Counted from the stretch's first letter, positions 26,109 through 34,893 are shown. The stretch: 64,000 bases of DNA from Micromonospora alfalfae (GCF_022230925.1 NZ_JAKKFH010000030.1:1-64000); one strand, 5' to 3'. Notes: generated by a model from the letters alone, not told the origin. Numbers and translations are program-made.

Positions 26109-26931
26109 GGCGCCGTTGCGTTATCGGATCGCCGGACGCGTTGAGTCTGCCTTGGATCCCCGGGATCAGATCGCTCGGGCGAGTTCGGTGAACGCGGCGG
26201 CGACCCGCGTTGTCGGCCGGGGGTCGACGGCGAGTTCGTAGTGTCCGCGTCGTAGGTTCTGCATGAAGGCGTGTCCGGCGATGATCACTTATGCTGTCTT
26301 GTCGGTTCGCAGCCCGCGCATCGACCGCAGCCGGTGTTTGAGCCGGCTGTGATCGGCCTCGATCGGATTGTTGGCGTACTGCTCGACGTGGTGCCACGCG
26401 GACGGGATCAGTTCGTCGAGCACGCCGGGGTAGACGGCGGCGGCGTCGGTGACGACCTCGCTGGGTGTCGCCTTCAGCGTCGATAGGGCCCGGCGGAAGA
26501 ACCTGCGGGCCGCGTCGGCGTCGCGGCGGGTCGAGACGAGCACATCGATGACCTGCCCGTACTGGTCGACCGCCCGGTACACGTAGCGCCATACCCCATT
26601 GACCTTGATATACGTCTCGTCAACGAACCACCTGTCGCCGGGTGAGTGGCGGTTGAAGCGGGCGGCGTCGGCCAGCAGCGGGGTGAACCGCTGTACCCAT
26701 CGGTAGACGGTGACGTGGTCGACCTCGACGCCACGTTCGACCAGCAGCTCTTCAACATCCCTATAGGACAGGTTGAACCGCAGATACCAGCGGACCGCGA
26801 GGACGATCACCTCCGGCGGGAACCGGAACCCGGCAAACGCCGACTTCGGCGGCGTCCAGGTGCGAGGACGGGTTGATGCCTTCACCGCTCAAGCCTGCCT
26901 CGATCTTGCCAACGCTCAACGCAACGGCGCC
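26109..26931 (-). mobile_element. IS6-family insertion sequence, ~823 bp
   Basis: Bounded by perfect 14-bp inverted repeats GGCGCCGTTGCGTT at 26109-26122 and 26918-26931, which match the IS6/IS26 end pattern. The length is normal for the family. The flanking 8-mers (CTGGGCCG and GTCAGGCC) are not a target duplication, so a flanking deletion or replicative rearrangement has probably occurred. Confidence 0.88.
26166..26885 (-). pseudogene. IS6-family transposase with internal stop codon
   Basis: About 239 codons starting MKASTRPRTW. It has the IS6 helix-turn-helix (LSYRDVEELLVERGVEVDH, TVYRWVQRF) and the DDE core: WFVDETYIKVNG, EVVTDAAAVYPG and IEADHSRLKHRLRSMRGL. An in-frame TAA at 26289-26291 splits the normal end: downstream the same frame continues VIIAGHAFMQNLRRGHYEL ... 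AFTELARAI. The stop removes the last ~40 residues, including the conserved GHYEL block. The element is probably defective in cis. Confidence 0.85.
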
Positions 26932-27140
26932 GTCAGGCCTCCCTGCGAGGGCGCTTCGTTCCTTGACCCTTGCTGGCGCGAGCCCGGCTCTCCTGGGCCG
27001 TCCCGGTCGGCGTGGCCTGTTCGGGGCAGGGCTACGAGGCGGTGCCGGTAGCCGCAGATGATCTCGGCGACGTCTTCGTGGCTAACTTGATCTTTAACCT
27101 GCCCGGCGGATCTTCGACACGCGATCCGCCGGGGTCTCCG

Positions 27141-27503
27141 TCAGCTGATCGTCATGGCGGGCGCGTATGTCGTGCCGAGGTGCTCGTACACCACCGTGGG
27201 TGGCAAGAGGTTCCAGTGGTGGCCGAGCATCAGCGTCGCGCCTGCTGGTGCGGCGAAGAACAGGTGCAGCCGCGGTGCGCGCGTCCGCCGAACAGCCTCG
27301 ACGATGCGAGTGCGAGGGCGTGCGCCCAGCCGACGGCGAACGCCGCGTCCGGTACGGCGGTCTGGCTCGGGCCATCCGCAGCTCCGAGGGCGAGGAGCCT
27401 CGGCCAGGGCCGAAATCTGCTCCGCGTACGCCGCGCGCACTTCGTCGAAGTCGACGGCGCGATACGCCGGGTCCTCGACCCGCGGCGACAGCGACAGCGT
27501 CAC
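27141..27503 (-). pseudogene. C-terminal SAVED-domain remnant, frameshifted
   Basis: The end of the frame reads RLHLFFAAPAGATLMLG, then HHWNLLPPTVVYEHLG and PAMTI, the closing strands of SAVED domains (cyclic-nucleotide sensors of CBASS effectors). Upstream, the expected AFAVGWAHALALA helix is in another frame near 27300, so the fragment is frameshifted. The nuclease part and cognate CD-NTase are absent. It ends abruptly against a MetH fragment at ~27519. Confidence 0.6.
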
Positions 27504-27518
27504 GTTCAGCGGCCCGAC

Positions 27519-27863
27519 TTAGCCAGCCACGAACCGGCCGCCGAACTCGTCCGCCGCCTGCCGGGCCAGCCGCGCACCCTGAACGTTCATCTCACGAACC
27601 AGTGACTGGAGCCCGTAGTCGGCCTGGCCGATGCTCGTCGCCGTGAAGGTATTGGTGGTGGTGATATCGGCGCCGGCGGCCAGATACCGCCGGTGTACGT
27701 CCAGAACGACGTCCGGCCGGGTGAGGTTGAGCAGGTCGGGATCGCCGGCGACGTCCTGCGGATGGTCGACGATCAGGCCGCCTCGATAGTCCGCGGCGGT
27801 GAGCTTCGCGCCCTGCAACATCGTTCCCCAGGCGCCATCCAGCACCAGAACACGCTCCGACAT
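27519..27863 (-). pseudogene. metH: N-terminal fragment of methionine synthase
   Basis: About 114 codons starting MSERVLVLDGAWGTMLQ, then ADYRGG, DLLNLTRPDVVLDVHRRYL, GADITTTNTF and SIGQADYGL, the N-terminal homocysteine-binding barrel of MetH. The zinc-ligand and later domains (~1000 residues) are missing. It joins SAVED debris at its broken end. This is a duplicate fragment, not the working metH. Confidence 0.75.
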
Positions 27864-28077
27864 CATCTTGGCAGGACTGGCTCGCGCTGCCGCGCGTCTA
27901 GGGAGGCCATCGGCCCGGCCCAGGTCCGGCGTCGTCAAGGCGGCCCGCGACGGGGTCGCCTTGACGATGCGAAGAGAGCAATTCGGCGGGCAACAGGGCT
28001 GGCCACATGGCTTGACCAGCGGTCAAGCAGCGCTAGACACACTCCAACTTGACTGATCTTGGTCCCCAGAACGGCGA

Positions 28078-28106
28078 AAGGGCCGACCCGATTTCCGGAT
28101 CAGCCC
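28078..28106 (-). terminator. Hairpin beside attL of the AICE
   Basis: AGGGCCGACCCG and CGGATCAGCCCT can pair with two wobble positions around a short loop. It occupies the same position relative to the tRNA-Pro 3' end as the hairpins at 3027-3058 and 45827-45872. Confidence 0.5.
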
Positions 28107-28116
28107 TCTGACCTGC

Positions 28117-28159
28117 GTCGGGACGGCCGGATTCGAACCGACGACCCCTTGACCCCCAG
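28117..28159 (-). other. attL: 43-bp copy of the tRNA-Pro 3' end
   Basis: Identical to 45878-45920 over 43 bp, from the discriminator end of tRNA-Pro through the anticodon-loop bases CCCCCAG. It therefore marks the left end of the element whose right end is the intact tRNA. The 5' tRNA half is absent. Integrase arm-like repeats begin 94 bp further on (28254). Confidence 0.92.
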
Positions 28160-28253
28160 GACGTTGCGTTGGACGTTCGCGCACGTCATGCACGCTGTAG
28201 CCATGATCAGGCCGTGCCGTCGAGTGCCTGTTGTCCGCCAACGCGCACTACGT

Positions 28254-28272
28254 GTGGTCCCACTGTGGTCCC
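28254..28272. promoter_or_regulatory. Integrase arm-type sites, left side
   Basis: Two direct GTGGTCCC boxes with 11-bp spacing (28254 and 28265). The same pair with the same spacing occurs at 45773-45790 on the other side of the att core. In the excised circle they would flank attP symmetrically. Confidence 0.6.
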
Positions 28273-28418
28273 CCACGGATCTCGCCGAGCAAGGGATGCC
28301 GTCTACAACTTGGCTACGTGCGCGAGTGTCCAGCCCGGACACGATAGCGAAGATAACGTTGAGGCATCGACCAGATGTCGAGGGCTAGCACCACGATGGA
28401 CGGTGATATCTTGAAGAT

Positions 28419-28910
28419 GTGACCACTGATCTTGCCGCGTCCACCCCACCGCTGGGAGACGGCTACGCGCACGAGTGCCACGTCCGCGACCTGTACGCCA
28501 GGAGGCTCACCGAGTTCCGGCCGGAGGAGATGTTGCTCAAGACCGAGCACTCCTATGCCGGATCCCGCGTCCGCGCCGACATGCGCACGGTCAGCAGCGA
28601 CGGAGTGATCCGCGTATGGGAGTTCAAAATCCTCGCAGGCTACGAGGGACTCGGCCAGGCTCTCACGTACCTGGCGTTGGCGAGGAAGGAACAAGAGTTC
28701 GGTCGCCCGATCCGGGCCGTGCTCGCCGCCTTTGCGTTCCAGCCCGAAATCCGCACCACCATCGAGGTCCTGAATCTGGGCATCGAACTCGTCGAACTAC
28801 CCGCCAAGCTCCGCCTAGCGGGTGGCGTCCCAGACATCGAAACAGCCATGTCAGTTCCCACAATCCCCCACCTGACCGACCTGCTGCCACCAACGTTCAA
28901 GGAGTCCTGA
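28419..28910 (+). CDS. PD-(D/E)XK nuclease-like protein, partner of a DndB-like protein
   Basis: 163 aa, GTG start. Early Glu residues precede RVRADMRTVSSDG (Asp54), then IRVWEFKI with Glu68 and Lys70: the D...ExK active-site pattern of the PD-(D/E)XK superfamily. Next is YEGLGQALTYLALARKE, the helix that usually follows in this fold. The stop overlaps the start of the DndB-like gene (TGATG), so the two products are coupled. It lies at the extreme left end of the AICE cargo. Probable DNA-cleaving subunit; substrate and mode unknown. Confidence 0.6.
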   Translation: MTTDLAASTPPLGDGYAHECHVRDLYARRLTEFRPEEMLLKTEHSYAGSRVRADMRTVSSDGVIRVWEFKILAGYEGLGQALTYLALARKEQEFGRPIRAVLAAFAFQPEIRTTIEVLNLGIELVELPAKLRLAGGVPDIETAMSVPTIPHLTDLLPPTFKES

Positions 28911-30424
28911 TGGCAACGCTGCCCACATTCCCACAAACCAAGCTGATTGCCGATGACGCCATACCCGAGGACAAGGAGTTTGACGGGCTCAGGATCGTCC
29001 GGTATCAGAGCGACCCGAAGGCGCAAACCGCGGTCGCCCAGAACCAGTACGAGTTTCAGCACGAACTGGGAAAGCGTCACATGATCCACGGCGTGGTGCT
29101 GGCGCTCAAAGGAGCGAAGCCGAACTACCGAATCACAGCGACGATGCACCCGACGCTGAGGGTGTTTACTGAGATTGTCAAGTACGACCCTTCGGCTCCG
29201 CCGATTGAGGACTGGGAGGCTCAGGGCATGCTGAAGGCCCACGAGCAGACCCAGCAAGACTTCAAGGGCGCAAAGAAGGAAAACCTGGCCAACTTCAAGC
29301 AGTACAACGTTGAAGCTATCCGTGAAGAACGCGTCGCCTATCTTCCGACCATCAGCGGGTGGCAGTCGGCCGCTGTCTTCCCCGAGACAATCTTCGTGGC
29401 TCTAGACGAGAGCAACCCGATGGCCCTGTACGGAATTTTGTACTTGCCCAAAAAGCCTGTGATGCAGTCTGACGGCCAGACCCAAACCGCCGCACTGTTC
29501 CAGGCGGCCCACACCGGCCTCGCGATCAAGGCCGGCGCTTTGGACAGCTTCGGTACCACATTGGAAATCGAACTCAACGTCACGCCCGAACGCGCCGCGC
29601 AGAGCTTTGCTGACCGTAACGGCCGCGGCTCGAAGAAGAATAAGAACCTCGTCGCGACCCTCGACAGTTCCTCAGCAATGGCCCGCCTACGCAACCAGGC
29701 CGTCGCCGGGACCGTCTTCGAGGACCGTCTTGCCGACGGGCGAACGGGTGGAGCAAGCGAGACCGCGACGAGGAACATCGCCGACCTCTCGACCATGGAC
29801 CAGATCCTACTGAACGTGATCTCCCGCGGTGCAAGAAAAGAAGAGCAGATCAAGCTCTACCACATCAAGCACTTCCTTCCCTTCTGCCGGGAATTCCTTG
29901 AACTGCTCGACAGCGAATTCGGCGACAAATGGGTTGATCCCAGCCCCAAGGGCAGCGAACCGTACCGACTCATCTACATCCACGGATGGGCATTCGCCCT
30001 CAAGGCCTTGGCCATCGCCTACCATGACTGCCGCAGAGACCTCATCGCCCCCCTCGCAGCTGCCATCGGAACCGGTTCTGGCGATGAGCACCGCACGGCA
30101 GAAGAAGCTGAAGAGCTCTTCCTGGCGAAGGCGTCCGGCAATGACGCACCCGAGCCGGTCATCAGCTTCGAGGACTTCGCGCACCGGATCCACACCATCG
30201 ACTGGCTCCGCTACCGCAAGCACTGGATCAGTCTGACCGGGTACAAACTTGACCGGAACGGCAAGAAGAAGACGCGGGAAATCAAGGACGGCCCCGGCGG
30301 CAAGAGGCTCATCGTCGACGGCAGGGCTCAGAACACGGCCGCCCACATCGGCACCGTCGTCAACAAGATTCTCTCCAACAAGTGGACCGACCTCACCGCC
30401 ACCGTCGACGAACCCACCAAGTGA
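28910..30424 (+). CDS. DndB/DGQHR-domain-like protein
   Basis: 504 aa, ATG at 28910 preceded by AAGGAG. Features shared with DndB/DGQHR proteins: an N-terminal GVVLALKGAKPNYRIT segment, SGWQSAAVFPETIFVALDE, then MQSDGQTQTAAL with DGQ at 188-190 (the family has DGQHR), and QSFADRNGRGSKKNKNL at 231-247, the F-x-D-x-N block. DndB regulates phosphorothioate DNA modification genes, and related DGQHR proteins occur in defence islands. No dndA, C, D or E is nearby; the only partner is the PD-(D/E)XK protein. The C-terminal ~200 residues are not recognised. Together they may be a two-gene defence system. Confidence 0.6.
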   Translation: MATLPTFPQTKLIADDAIPEDKEFDGLRIVRYQSDPKAQTAVAQNQYEFQHELGKRHMIHGVVLALKGAKPNYRITATMHPTLRVFTEIVKYDPSAPPIEDWEAQGMLKAHEQTQQDFKGAKKENLANFKQYNVEAIREERVAYLPTISGWQSAAVFPETIFVALDESNPMALYGILYLPKKPVMQSDGQTQTAALFQAAHTGLAIKAGALDSFGTTLEIELNVTPERAAQSFADRNGRGSKKNKNLVATLDSSSAMARLRNQAVAGTVFEDRLADGRTGGASETATRNIADLSTMDQILLNVISRGARKEEQIKLYHIKHFLPFCREFLELLDSEFGDKWVDPSPKGSEPYRLIYIHGWAFALKALAIAYHDCRRDLIAPLAAAIGTGSGDEHRTAEEAEELFLAKASGNDAPEPVISFEDFAHRIHTIDWLRYRKHWISLTGYKLDRNGKKKTREIKDGPGGKRLIVDGRAQNTAAHIGTVVNKILSNKWTDLTATVDEPTK

Positions 30425-30796
30425 CCCATCAGCCGGTGGCGAACTTGAGGGTTGCGATTGAAAACCATTGTCAGACCGGGCGAGCAGGCACATGCGTCAG
30501 GTCCCGCACGACTTAGGCCCTCCAGCAGGATGACCGCGCATGCGTTTAGTAGGCGGAGTAGGCAAGCCATGTAGGTCCCCCTGCATTTCCCCAAGGGTTT
30601 AGGGCTTGGGCAACCGCACGACCTTGCGGCCATGAGTCCCACTGCCGCTCCGGAAGCCCGCCCACAGTGCGCGGCCGATGTTCGACACGAGGGTGAACTG
30701 TTAGGTACGGACAAACCGGGAGGTCAATCCGCTCGGAGGATCATGTACGGCCGGGCGGACTGAGAGCTTGCGGCGGCCCGTGATCCAATGGGTGCC
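30425..30796. other. Intergenic stretch without a supported gene
   Basis: About 370 bp after the DndB-like gene. No plausible coding frame, terminator or repeat was found apart from weak GC-rich hairpins. Confidence 0.45.
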
Positions 30797-30961
30797 ATGG
30801 AGGATCAAACGCGCGTTGTCGATGTCAACCAGTCCGTCACAGGCCCTCAACTGCTCCGGCTAGTGGCCAACGAACTAGCCGATTACATCGAGGAATCGGA
30901 ACACGCTGGCGAGCCCATGAGCTTGGCTGACTTCGGCATATGGCTCTCAGCCGACGCATAG
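30797..30961 (+). CDS. Small acidic protein
   Basis: 54 aa, MEDQTRVVDVNQ to GIWLSADA and TAG; a second in-frame ATG 9 bp upstream is possible. It is acidic, helical (LLRLVANELADYIEESEH), with no Cys and no membrane segment. It overlaps tail to tail with the end of a minus-strand frame (30837-31223). Composition and helical pattern support it; no family is recognised. Confidence 0.4.
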   Translation: MEDQTRVVDVNQSVTGPQLLRLVANELADYIEESEHAGEPMSLADFGIWLSADA

Positions 30962-31223
30962 CAGCAGGCCACTTCCGTTGCAACTTCGGCTTGATTGACG
31001 AACAGGGGCCGCTGACATGGGCAAACGCCCTCGTCGGCGGCCCCTCCCGCAGATCTAGATAGGCGCCGCCCTTGCCTCCGCTGCCCTCCGGGATGTATCC
31101 GGCCCGCAACCACTGCTGGAGCGCCGTCTTGGCGCTACGCAGCATCTGCTGGGCCTCGCTGCTCATGCTCAGAGCCCTGTCGTACTTCGAGCCAATGCCA
31201 GCGATCAGGTCGCGTAGGTTCAT
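30837..31223 (-). CDS. Small protein of unknown function, C-terminus uncertain
   Basis: 128 aa, ATG with AAAGGAACC upstream. The first ~55 residues look genuine (MNLRDLIAGIGSKYDRAL, MLRSAKTALQQWLRAGYIP), suggesting a short helical protein. After GGKGGAYLDLREGP the composition becomes basic and irregular, so the tail may be frameshifted or artefactual; it overlaps the small plus-strand gene at 30797-30961. Confidence 0.4.
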   Translation of the reverse strand: MNLRDLIAGIGSKYDRALSMSSEAQQMLRSAKTALQQWLRAGYIPEGSGGKGGAYLDLREGPPTRAFAHVSGPCSSIKPKLQRKWPAAMRRLRAICRSQPSSWARQRVPIPRCNRLVRWPLAGAVEGL

Positions 31224-31823
31224 CAGCGGTTCCTTTCAGGCGCCACTGGCTAGCGAGCAGAGTAGACGCCGTGTGCGACAGGACTGGGCACCTAGCGCCA
31301 GGGCCCACAGCCACCAATCCGGCGACACTGGGATTGGCGACAACCAGGGTTGTCGGCGCGCACGCCAGCTCGGCGAGCACGGCACGTGCCGCGTGCCGCA
31401 TGACGCCCGCTCGTCTCCACCTCGTCACCGATCGTGGACAAATTCGGCGATCACCCGCGATTCGGTCAATAATGGGTGCATCTGCTCGCCGCTCAGCGCA
31501 ACAGGTAGCTAAGCGGACCGCCACGAGCACGCCATGCAGCCCCTGACCCGACGGCCTGCCACACACAGGTTTTCAAGACCATCACCTGCATTCGGGTGAC
31601 CAGGGTAAACGGCCAGTCAGCGTGACTAGCTACCGCCGATTTGCCACACACGGGCTCGCGCTGCGAGCAACTACGCGAGTGGAATCGGCCGGACCGGACC
31701 ATGCGCCACTGCCAGTCGGTGGTGAGCCGCCAGAGTGTCATGCGGCGCGTGCTGTGCTGGCGGTGCGTTTCGTTGCACTCGCCCGCTACGCTGCAGTGAA
31801 CAAACTTCAGGCGCTGAGGAAAG
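31224..31823. other. Gene-poor stretch with a rep-region scar
   Basis: 600 bp without a supported gene. At 31399-31437 it repeats the first codons of the DUF3987 gene: both read MTPARLHLVTD, at 31400 and at 41212. This is a fragment of a related element's replication gene. Confidence 0.6.
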
Positions 31824-32582
31824 ATGAACGCATTAGAGGAACTGTTTCGGCTCTGGATAGCTGGCAAAGAGACATCGGATATCCACATTTTCGGATTGTC
31901 AATGATCTGGTGGGGCCGCGTCGGCAAGCTTCTTCAGTTCCTGGGCGGACTTGTCGTCATCCTCGATTTGATTGGACCTGAACGCCTCCGCAACTGGGGT
32001 ACCCGCATTAGGGAGCCCGACGCCGAACGCCTGGAGCGCGTAAGCAGGCTTGTAAGGGTGCTGCATAAACTGCCGTTTGCATTTGCGCTCTACCTGTTCA
32101 GATTGGAAGGGTACAGGAAAGATGCGCTATACGCTAAAGAAAAGGACCGTGAGCGGGCACAGAAAGAGCGCCACTTAAAATCACAGGAAGCGTCTGAGAA
32201 ATTCTTTGCCAGATACCCGATCGACACGTGGGTCTTGACTGCAATGGTGGTGCTGTGGATTTTAGGCCCCCCAGCGTACGCAATTTACAGCATTACCGTT
32301 GGAAATACGGTCAAACCAGGCTCGCATTCGAGCAGCGGTGACGGTTTTCAGCTGTATCAAATACCACTCGCATCGGCCGGCATTGTGCTTGTCTGGCTCT
32401 TGCCGGGATTCCTCATCGCCTTGCTACAGGCTGCGGGTGTCGCCGCGCGCGCGGCCTTTGATATTGGGATTGTTCGGCCCTTGGCCACAGCGCTGGTGGC
32501 GACACGGCCGGCACTTCGAATACGATGGAGTGCGGTAGCAATCATCGTTGTCGGCTTTGGATTGGACCTGCTGGCCTCGTAG
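31824..32582 (+). CDS. Membrane protein with lower GC, unknown function
   Basis: 252 aa, ATG with AGGAAAG upstream. Hydrophobic segments: LLQFLGGLVVILDLIG near 35-50, WVLTAMVVLWILGPPAYAIY near 137-157, IPLASAGIVLVWLLPGFLIALL near 177-200, and a last one near 232-250 (VAIIVVGFGLDLLAS). A charged helical segment between (LYAKEKDRERAQKERHLKSQ) may be a coiled coil. GC and codon use are clearly lower than in the neighbours, a sign of recent transfer. Possibly an effector or immunity membrane protein; unproven. Confidence 0.65.
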   Translation: MNALEELFRLWIAGKETSDIHIFGLSMIWWGRVGKLLQFLGGLVVILDLIGPERLRNWGTRIREPDAERLERVSRLVRVLHKLPFAFALYLFRLEGYRKDALYAKEKDRERAQKERHLKSQEASEKFFARYPIDTWVLTAMVVLWILGPPAYAIYSITVGNTVKPGSHSSSGDGFQLYQIPLASAGIVLVWLLPGFLIALLQAAGVAARAAFDIGIVRPLATALVATRPALRIRWSAVAIIVVGFGLDLLAS

Positions 32583-32932
32583 CTTTGGCTATGATTGGCG
32601 GCGTTTCGAGCGAAGCAAAACGGGGCATTGGTGGCGGCTGGAAAGACACCGCTGATTTGCCGCAGCAGACCGGACTGATCACTTCCAGGCCGGTGAGGCA
32701 GCGGCGACCAGCAATCAGTCTTTACTCAGAAGTGGGCCTGCCGGAACACCCCGCTCTGTCGCCCCGCACGGCACGAGCGGTATAGCCCAGTGCCCGTGGA
32801 CTGCCGTGGGCCACTTGAACGAGAGGTGCGGACGTGGGGACGAGCAACTCCGCGAGCAGACTGGCGGCGATCCTGGAACAGGCGCGCAACAGCCCGGCAG
32901 GGCGGCCGTGAAGGTCTGGATGCAGATCTCTG
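32583..32932. other. Intergenic stretch without a supported gene
   Basis: 350 bp between the convergent membrane-protein and HAD genes. No convincing frame or hairpin. Confidence 0.45.
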
Positions 32933-33619
32933 TCATACGTTCGTCATGAAACGAGCTATCTCGCCCATACTCGTAATCACCACGTCCGCGCCAGCAGTCC
33001 GGAAGGTTTCGACCTTGGCCGGCCGATTGGCATAGCCGATTACCCGCACACCCGCCGCCCTCGCAGCCTCAATGTCTGAAAGCGAGTCTCCGACCAGTAC
33101 GCAGCGGCTCGCCGGTCTAGCGATGGCACGCACGGCTTGCAGGATCGGCTCTGGGTTGGGCTTCATACGGTCCGGGTCGGCGTACGCCCGGCCGACCACC
33201 GGCGAGACGTACGCGGCGAGACGGCGCGCTGTCAGGTACGCGCTCACCGCGCCGGCCGAGTTGTTGCTGACCACCGCCACCGGCATCCCGGCTTGCCTGG
33301 CAGCCACAATGACCTCTCGACCGTACGGCGTTGGCTCGGCAGTCTCGGCCGCCCGGCGCTCGGCCGCGCAGAGCGCATCCTCCACCGCCCGCGTGATGCC
33401 GTGATCGCCGGCCGCACCGGTCCGGCGCAGCACCTCAAGCGGGTCCGGCTCGCTGGCGAGGTCCGGCCGAATGTCGACACCTCGCCGCCGCAGCACGTCG
33501 ACCAGCTCGGCGGCAACCTGCGGGGCCGGGTAGCCGGCGAAGATGCTGCACACCGGCCCATCGAAGTCGAGCAGCACCGCGCCGACCTCGCCGAGCAGCC
33601 GGCCGAGGTCGGCGCTCAT
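32933..33619 (-). CDS. HAD-superfamily phosphatase
   Basis: 228 aa from the ATG at 33619, whose ATGA overlaps the regulator's stop and so decides the start. HAD motifs: I, LLDFDGPV (the second catalytic Asp of DxDGT is kept: D-F-D-G-P); II, VAVVSNNSAGAV; III, Lys in DRMKPNPEPI; IV, VLVGDSLSDIEAA. The layout matches phosphoglycolate-phosphatase-like HAD enzymes with a helical cap. It is coupled to the GntR regulator, a pair that recurs in pSAM2-type elements. The substrate is unknown. Confidence 0.85.
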   Translation of the reverse strand: MSADLGRLLGEVGAVLLDFDGPVCSIFAGYPAPQVAAELVDVLRRRGVDIRPDLASEPDPLEVLRRTGAAGDHGITRAVEDALCAAERRAAETAEPTPYGREVIVAARQAGMPVAVVSNNSAGAVSAYLTARRLAAYVSPVVGRAYADPDRMKPNPEPILQAVRAIARPASRCVLVGDSLSDIEAARAAGVRVIGYANRPAKVETFRTAGADVVITSMGEIARFMTNV

Positions 33620-34482
33620 CCGTCGTACCGGTAGGCGATGGTCGACCACACCGAGTCGAACCACTGGCGGGAAGCCTCCACGAACTGCGTCCCGTGCGAG
33701 GCGTCGTCATCGGTCACCGCGTAGTGGAACAGCGGCACGTCCTTGCCCATGAGGTCATAGATCGCCATTGGCTCACCCTTGATGGAGACGGTGCGCTCAA
33801 CGACCGGGTAGAAGCCGTAGAAGACCTCCTCGCCGTTCAGAATGTAGAGCTTGAACAGCGGAGACGCCCGATGCATCCGCACATCAACGGTGGCTGACCG
33901 GATCAGGCCGAGGTCGCCAAGCTCGGCGACCTGGTCGATGATTCCGTCTGCCGCCCGGCGGGTGATCCGCTCCGCGCGTTCGCGTACTGCTGGGTCGTCC
34001 GCCTGCGTCTCGGCCCGCGACGGCAGCGCCATCGGCACGGCCATGTCGGAGATCAGGACCCGCACAGCGATCGTTTCGGGTGCGAGCCGACCGACGCGCA
34101 CTTTGTCGAGTGCTTCGGCGAGCGCGTCGCGCAGCGTCTCACCGGAGAATCCGGCGAAATCGATGGTGACGTGAGGTCGGTCGAACGAGGCTTCGATGTG
34201 CGGACGTAGCTCAACTGCCCGCTGTGTCTGCGCGCGGACGAAGGCTCCACTCCCCTGCCGGGACACGATCAGCCGCTCTGCCCTGAGCAGGTCCAAGGCT
34301 CGCTTGACCGTCTCTCGCGCCACGCCGTAGCGGGTGGCTAGGTCGGGCTGCGACGGCAGCTTGTCACCGGGCGCGAGTCGACGCGTGAGGATGGCCGCCC
34401 GCAGTTTGTTCGCAATCTGCTGCGAGGCCTGTTTGGGGTCGTCGGGATCTAGCTCGCCGAGGAAGTCAAGGTTGTCGCTCAC
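33616..34482 (-). CDS. GntR-family regulator with UTRA-type domain, AICE repressor candidate
   Basis: About 288 aa from the GTG at 34482 (VSDNLDFLGELD); a TTG nine codons upstream would lie inside an operator-like site, so I prefer the GTG. N-terminal GntR winged helix: IANKLRAAILTRRLAPGDKL, LATRYGVARETVKRALDLL, ISRQGSGAFV-like wing (VSRQGSGAFV). The C-terminal ~200 residues form a UTRA-like effector-binding domain. In pSAM2 the GntR protein KorSA represses transfer and replication; this protein stands in the equivalent place, divergent from the transfer genes, with three TGACTAGCCA boxes just upstream. Confidence 0.82.
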   Translation of the reverse strand: MSDNLDFLGELDPDDPKQASQQIANKLRAAILTRRLAPGDKLPSQPDLATRYGVARETVKRALDLLRAERLIVSRQGSGAFVRAQTQRAVELRPHIEASFDRPHVTIDFAGFSGETLRDALAEALDKVRVGRLAPETIAVRVLISDMAVPMALPSRAETQADDPAVRERAERITRRAADGIIDQVAELGDLGLIRSATVDVRMHRASPLFKLYILNGEEVFYGFYPVVERTVSIKGEPMAIYDLMGKDVPLFHYAVTDDDASHGTQFVEASRQWFDSVWSTIAYRYDG

Positions 34483-34498
34483 CCGCTCACGGTAGCGC

Positions 34499-34587
34499 TG
34501 ACTAGCCAAGTTAGGAAAGTTCGCCGCGCCCTCTTGGCCTGACTAGCCAAGCCGACCTAAGTTCTACTCGTTGCACCTGACTAGCCA
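34499..34587. promoter_or_regulatory. Three TGACTAGCCA operator-like boxes
   Basis: TGACTAGCCA occurs at 34499-34508, 34540-34549 and 34578-34587, all in one orientation, centres 41 and 38 bp apart. The box is a near-palindrome around CTAG (TGRCTAGYCA). It lies in the divergent region between the GntR gene and the transfer genes, so it is the probable autoregulatory operator. The rest of 34588-34893 holds no supported gene. Confidence 0.7.
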
Positions 34588-34893
34588 GGCACAACAAGCC
34601 GAGCGGAAGCCGGGGAAGGTGGCGCATTGCGCTGCGCATGCCCACGGGCCGGTCGCGTGGTCGTTCATTGAGAACTTCACAGCAGAAGCGCCGCGTAGAT
34701 CCGTCTGCGGCATCCCCGCCTTGAGCCACACGGTGGCCGACCCCGGTAGATCCCGGGCGAGCGGGTCGAGCGGGCCGGATCTGGCGCGCGGCATTGGACT
34801 TCTGCCTCTTGATTCCTGTTCGCCCCGGGGTGCGGCCGAGCTGGTCGCACCCCGGACGTTCCCCCACTTCATCGACTCACCGGAGGTTCCCCC

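Noticed and set aside
16172..27503. A full CBASS system (S-4TM plus SAVED remnant)
   Set aside because: No CD-NTase (SMODS) motif is present; the only NTase is of the CCA class, and the SAVED piece is a distant frameshifted fragment outside the repeats.
28419..30424. A dnd phosphorothioation operon
   Set aside because: Only a DndB-like protein is present; no cysteine desulfurase, DndC, DndD or DndE is seen.
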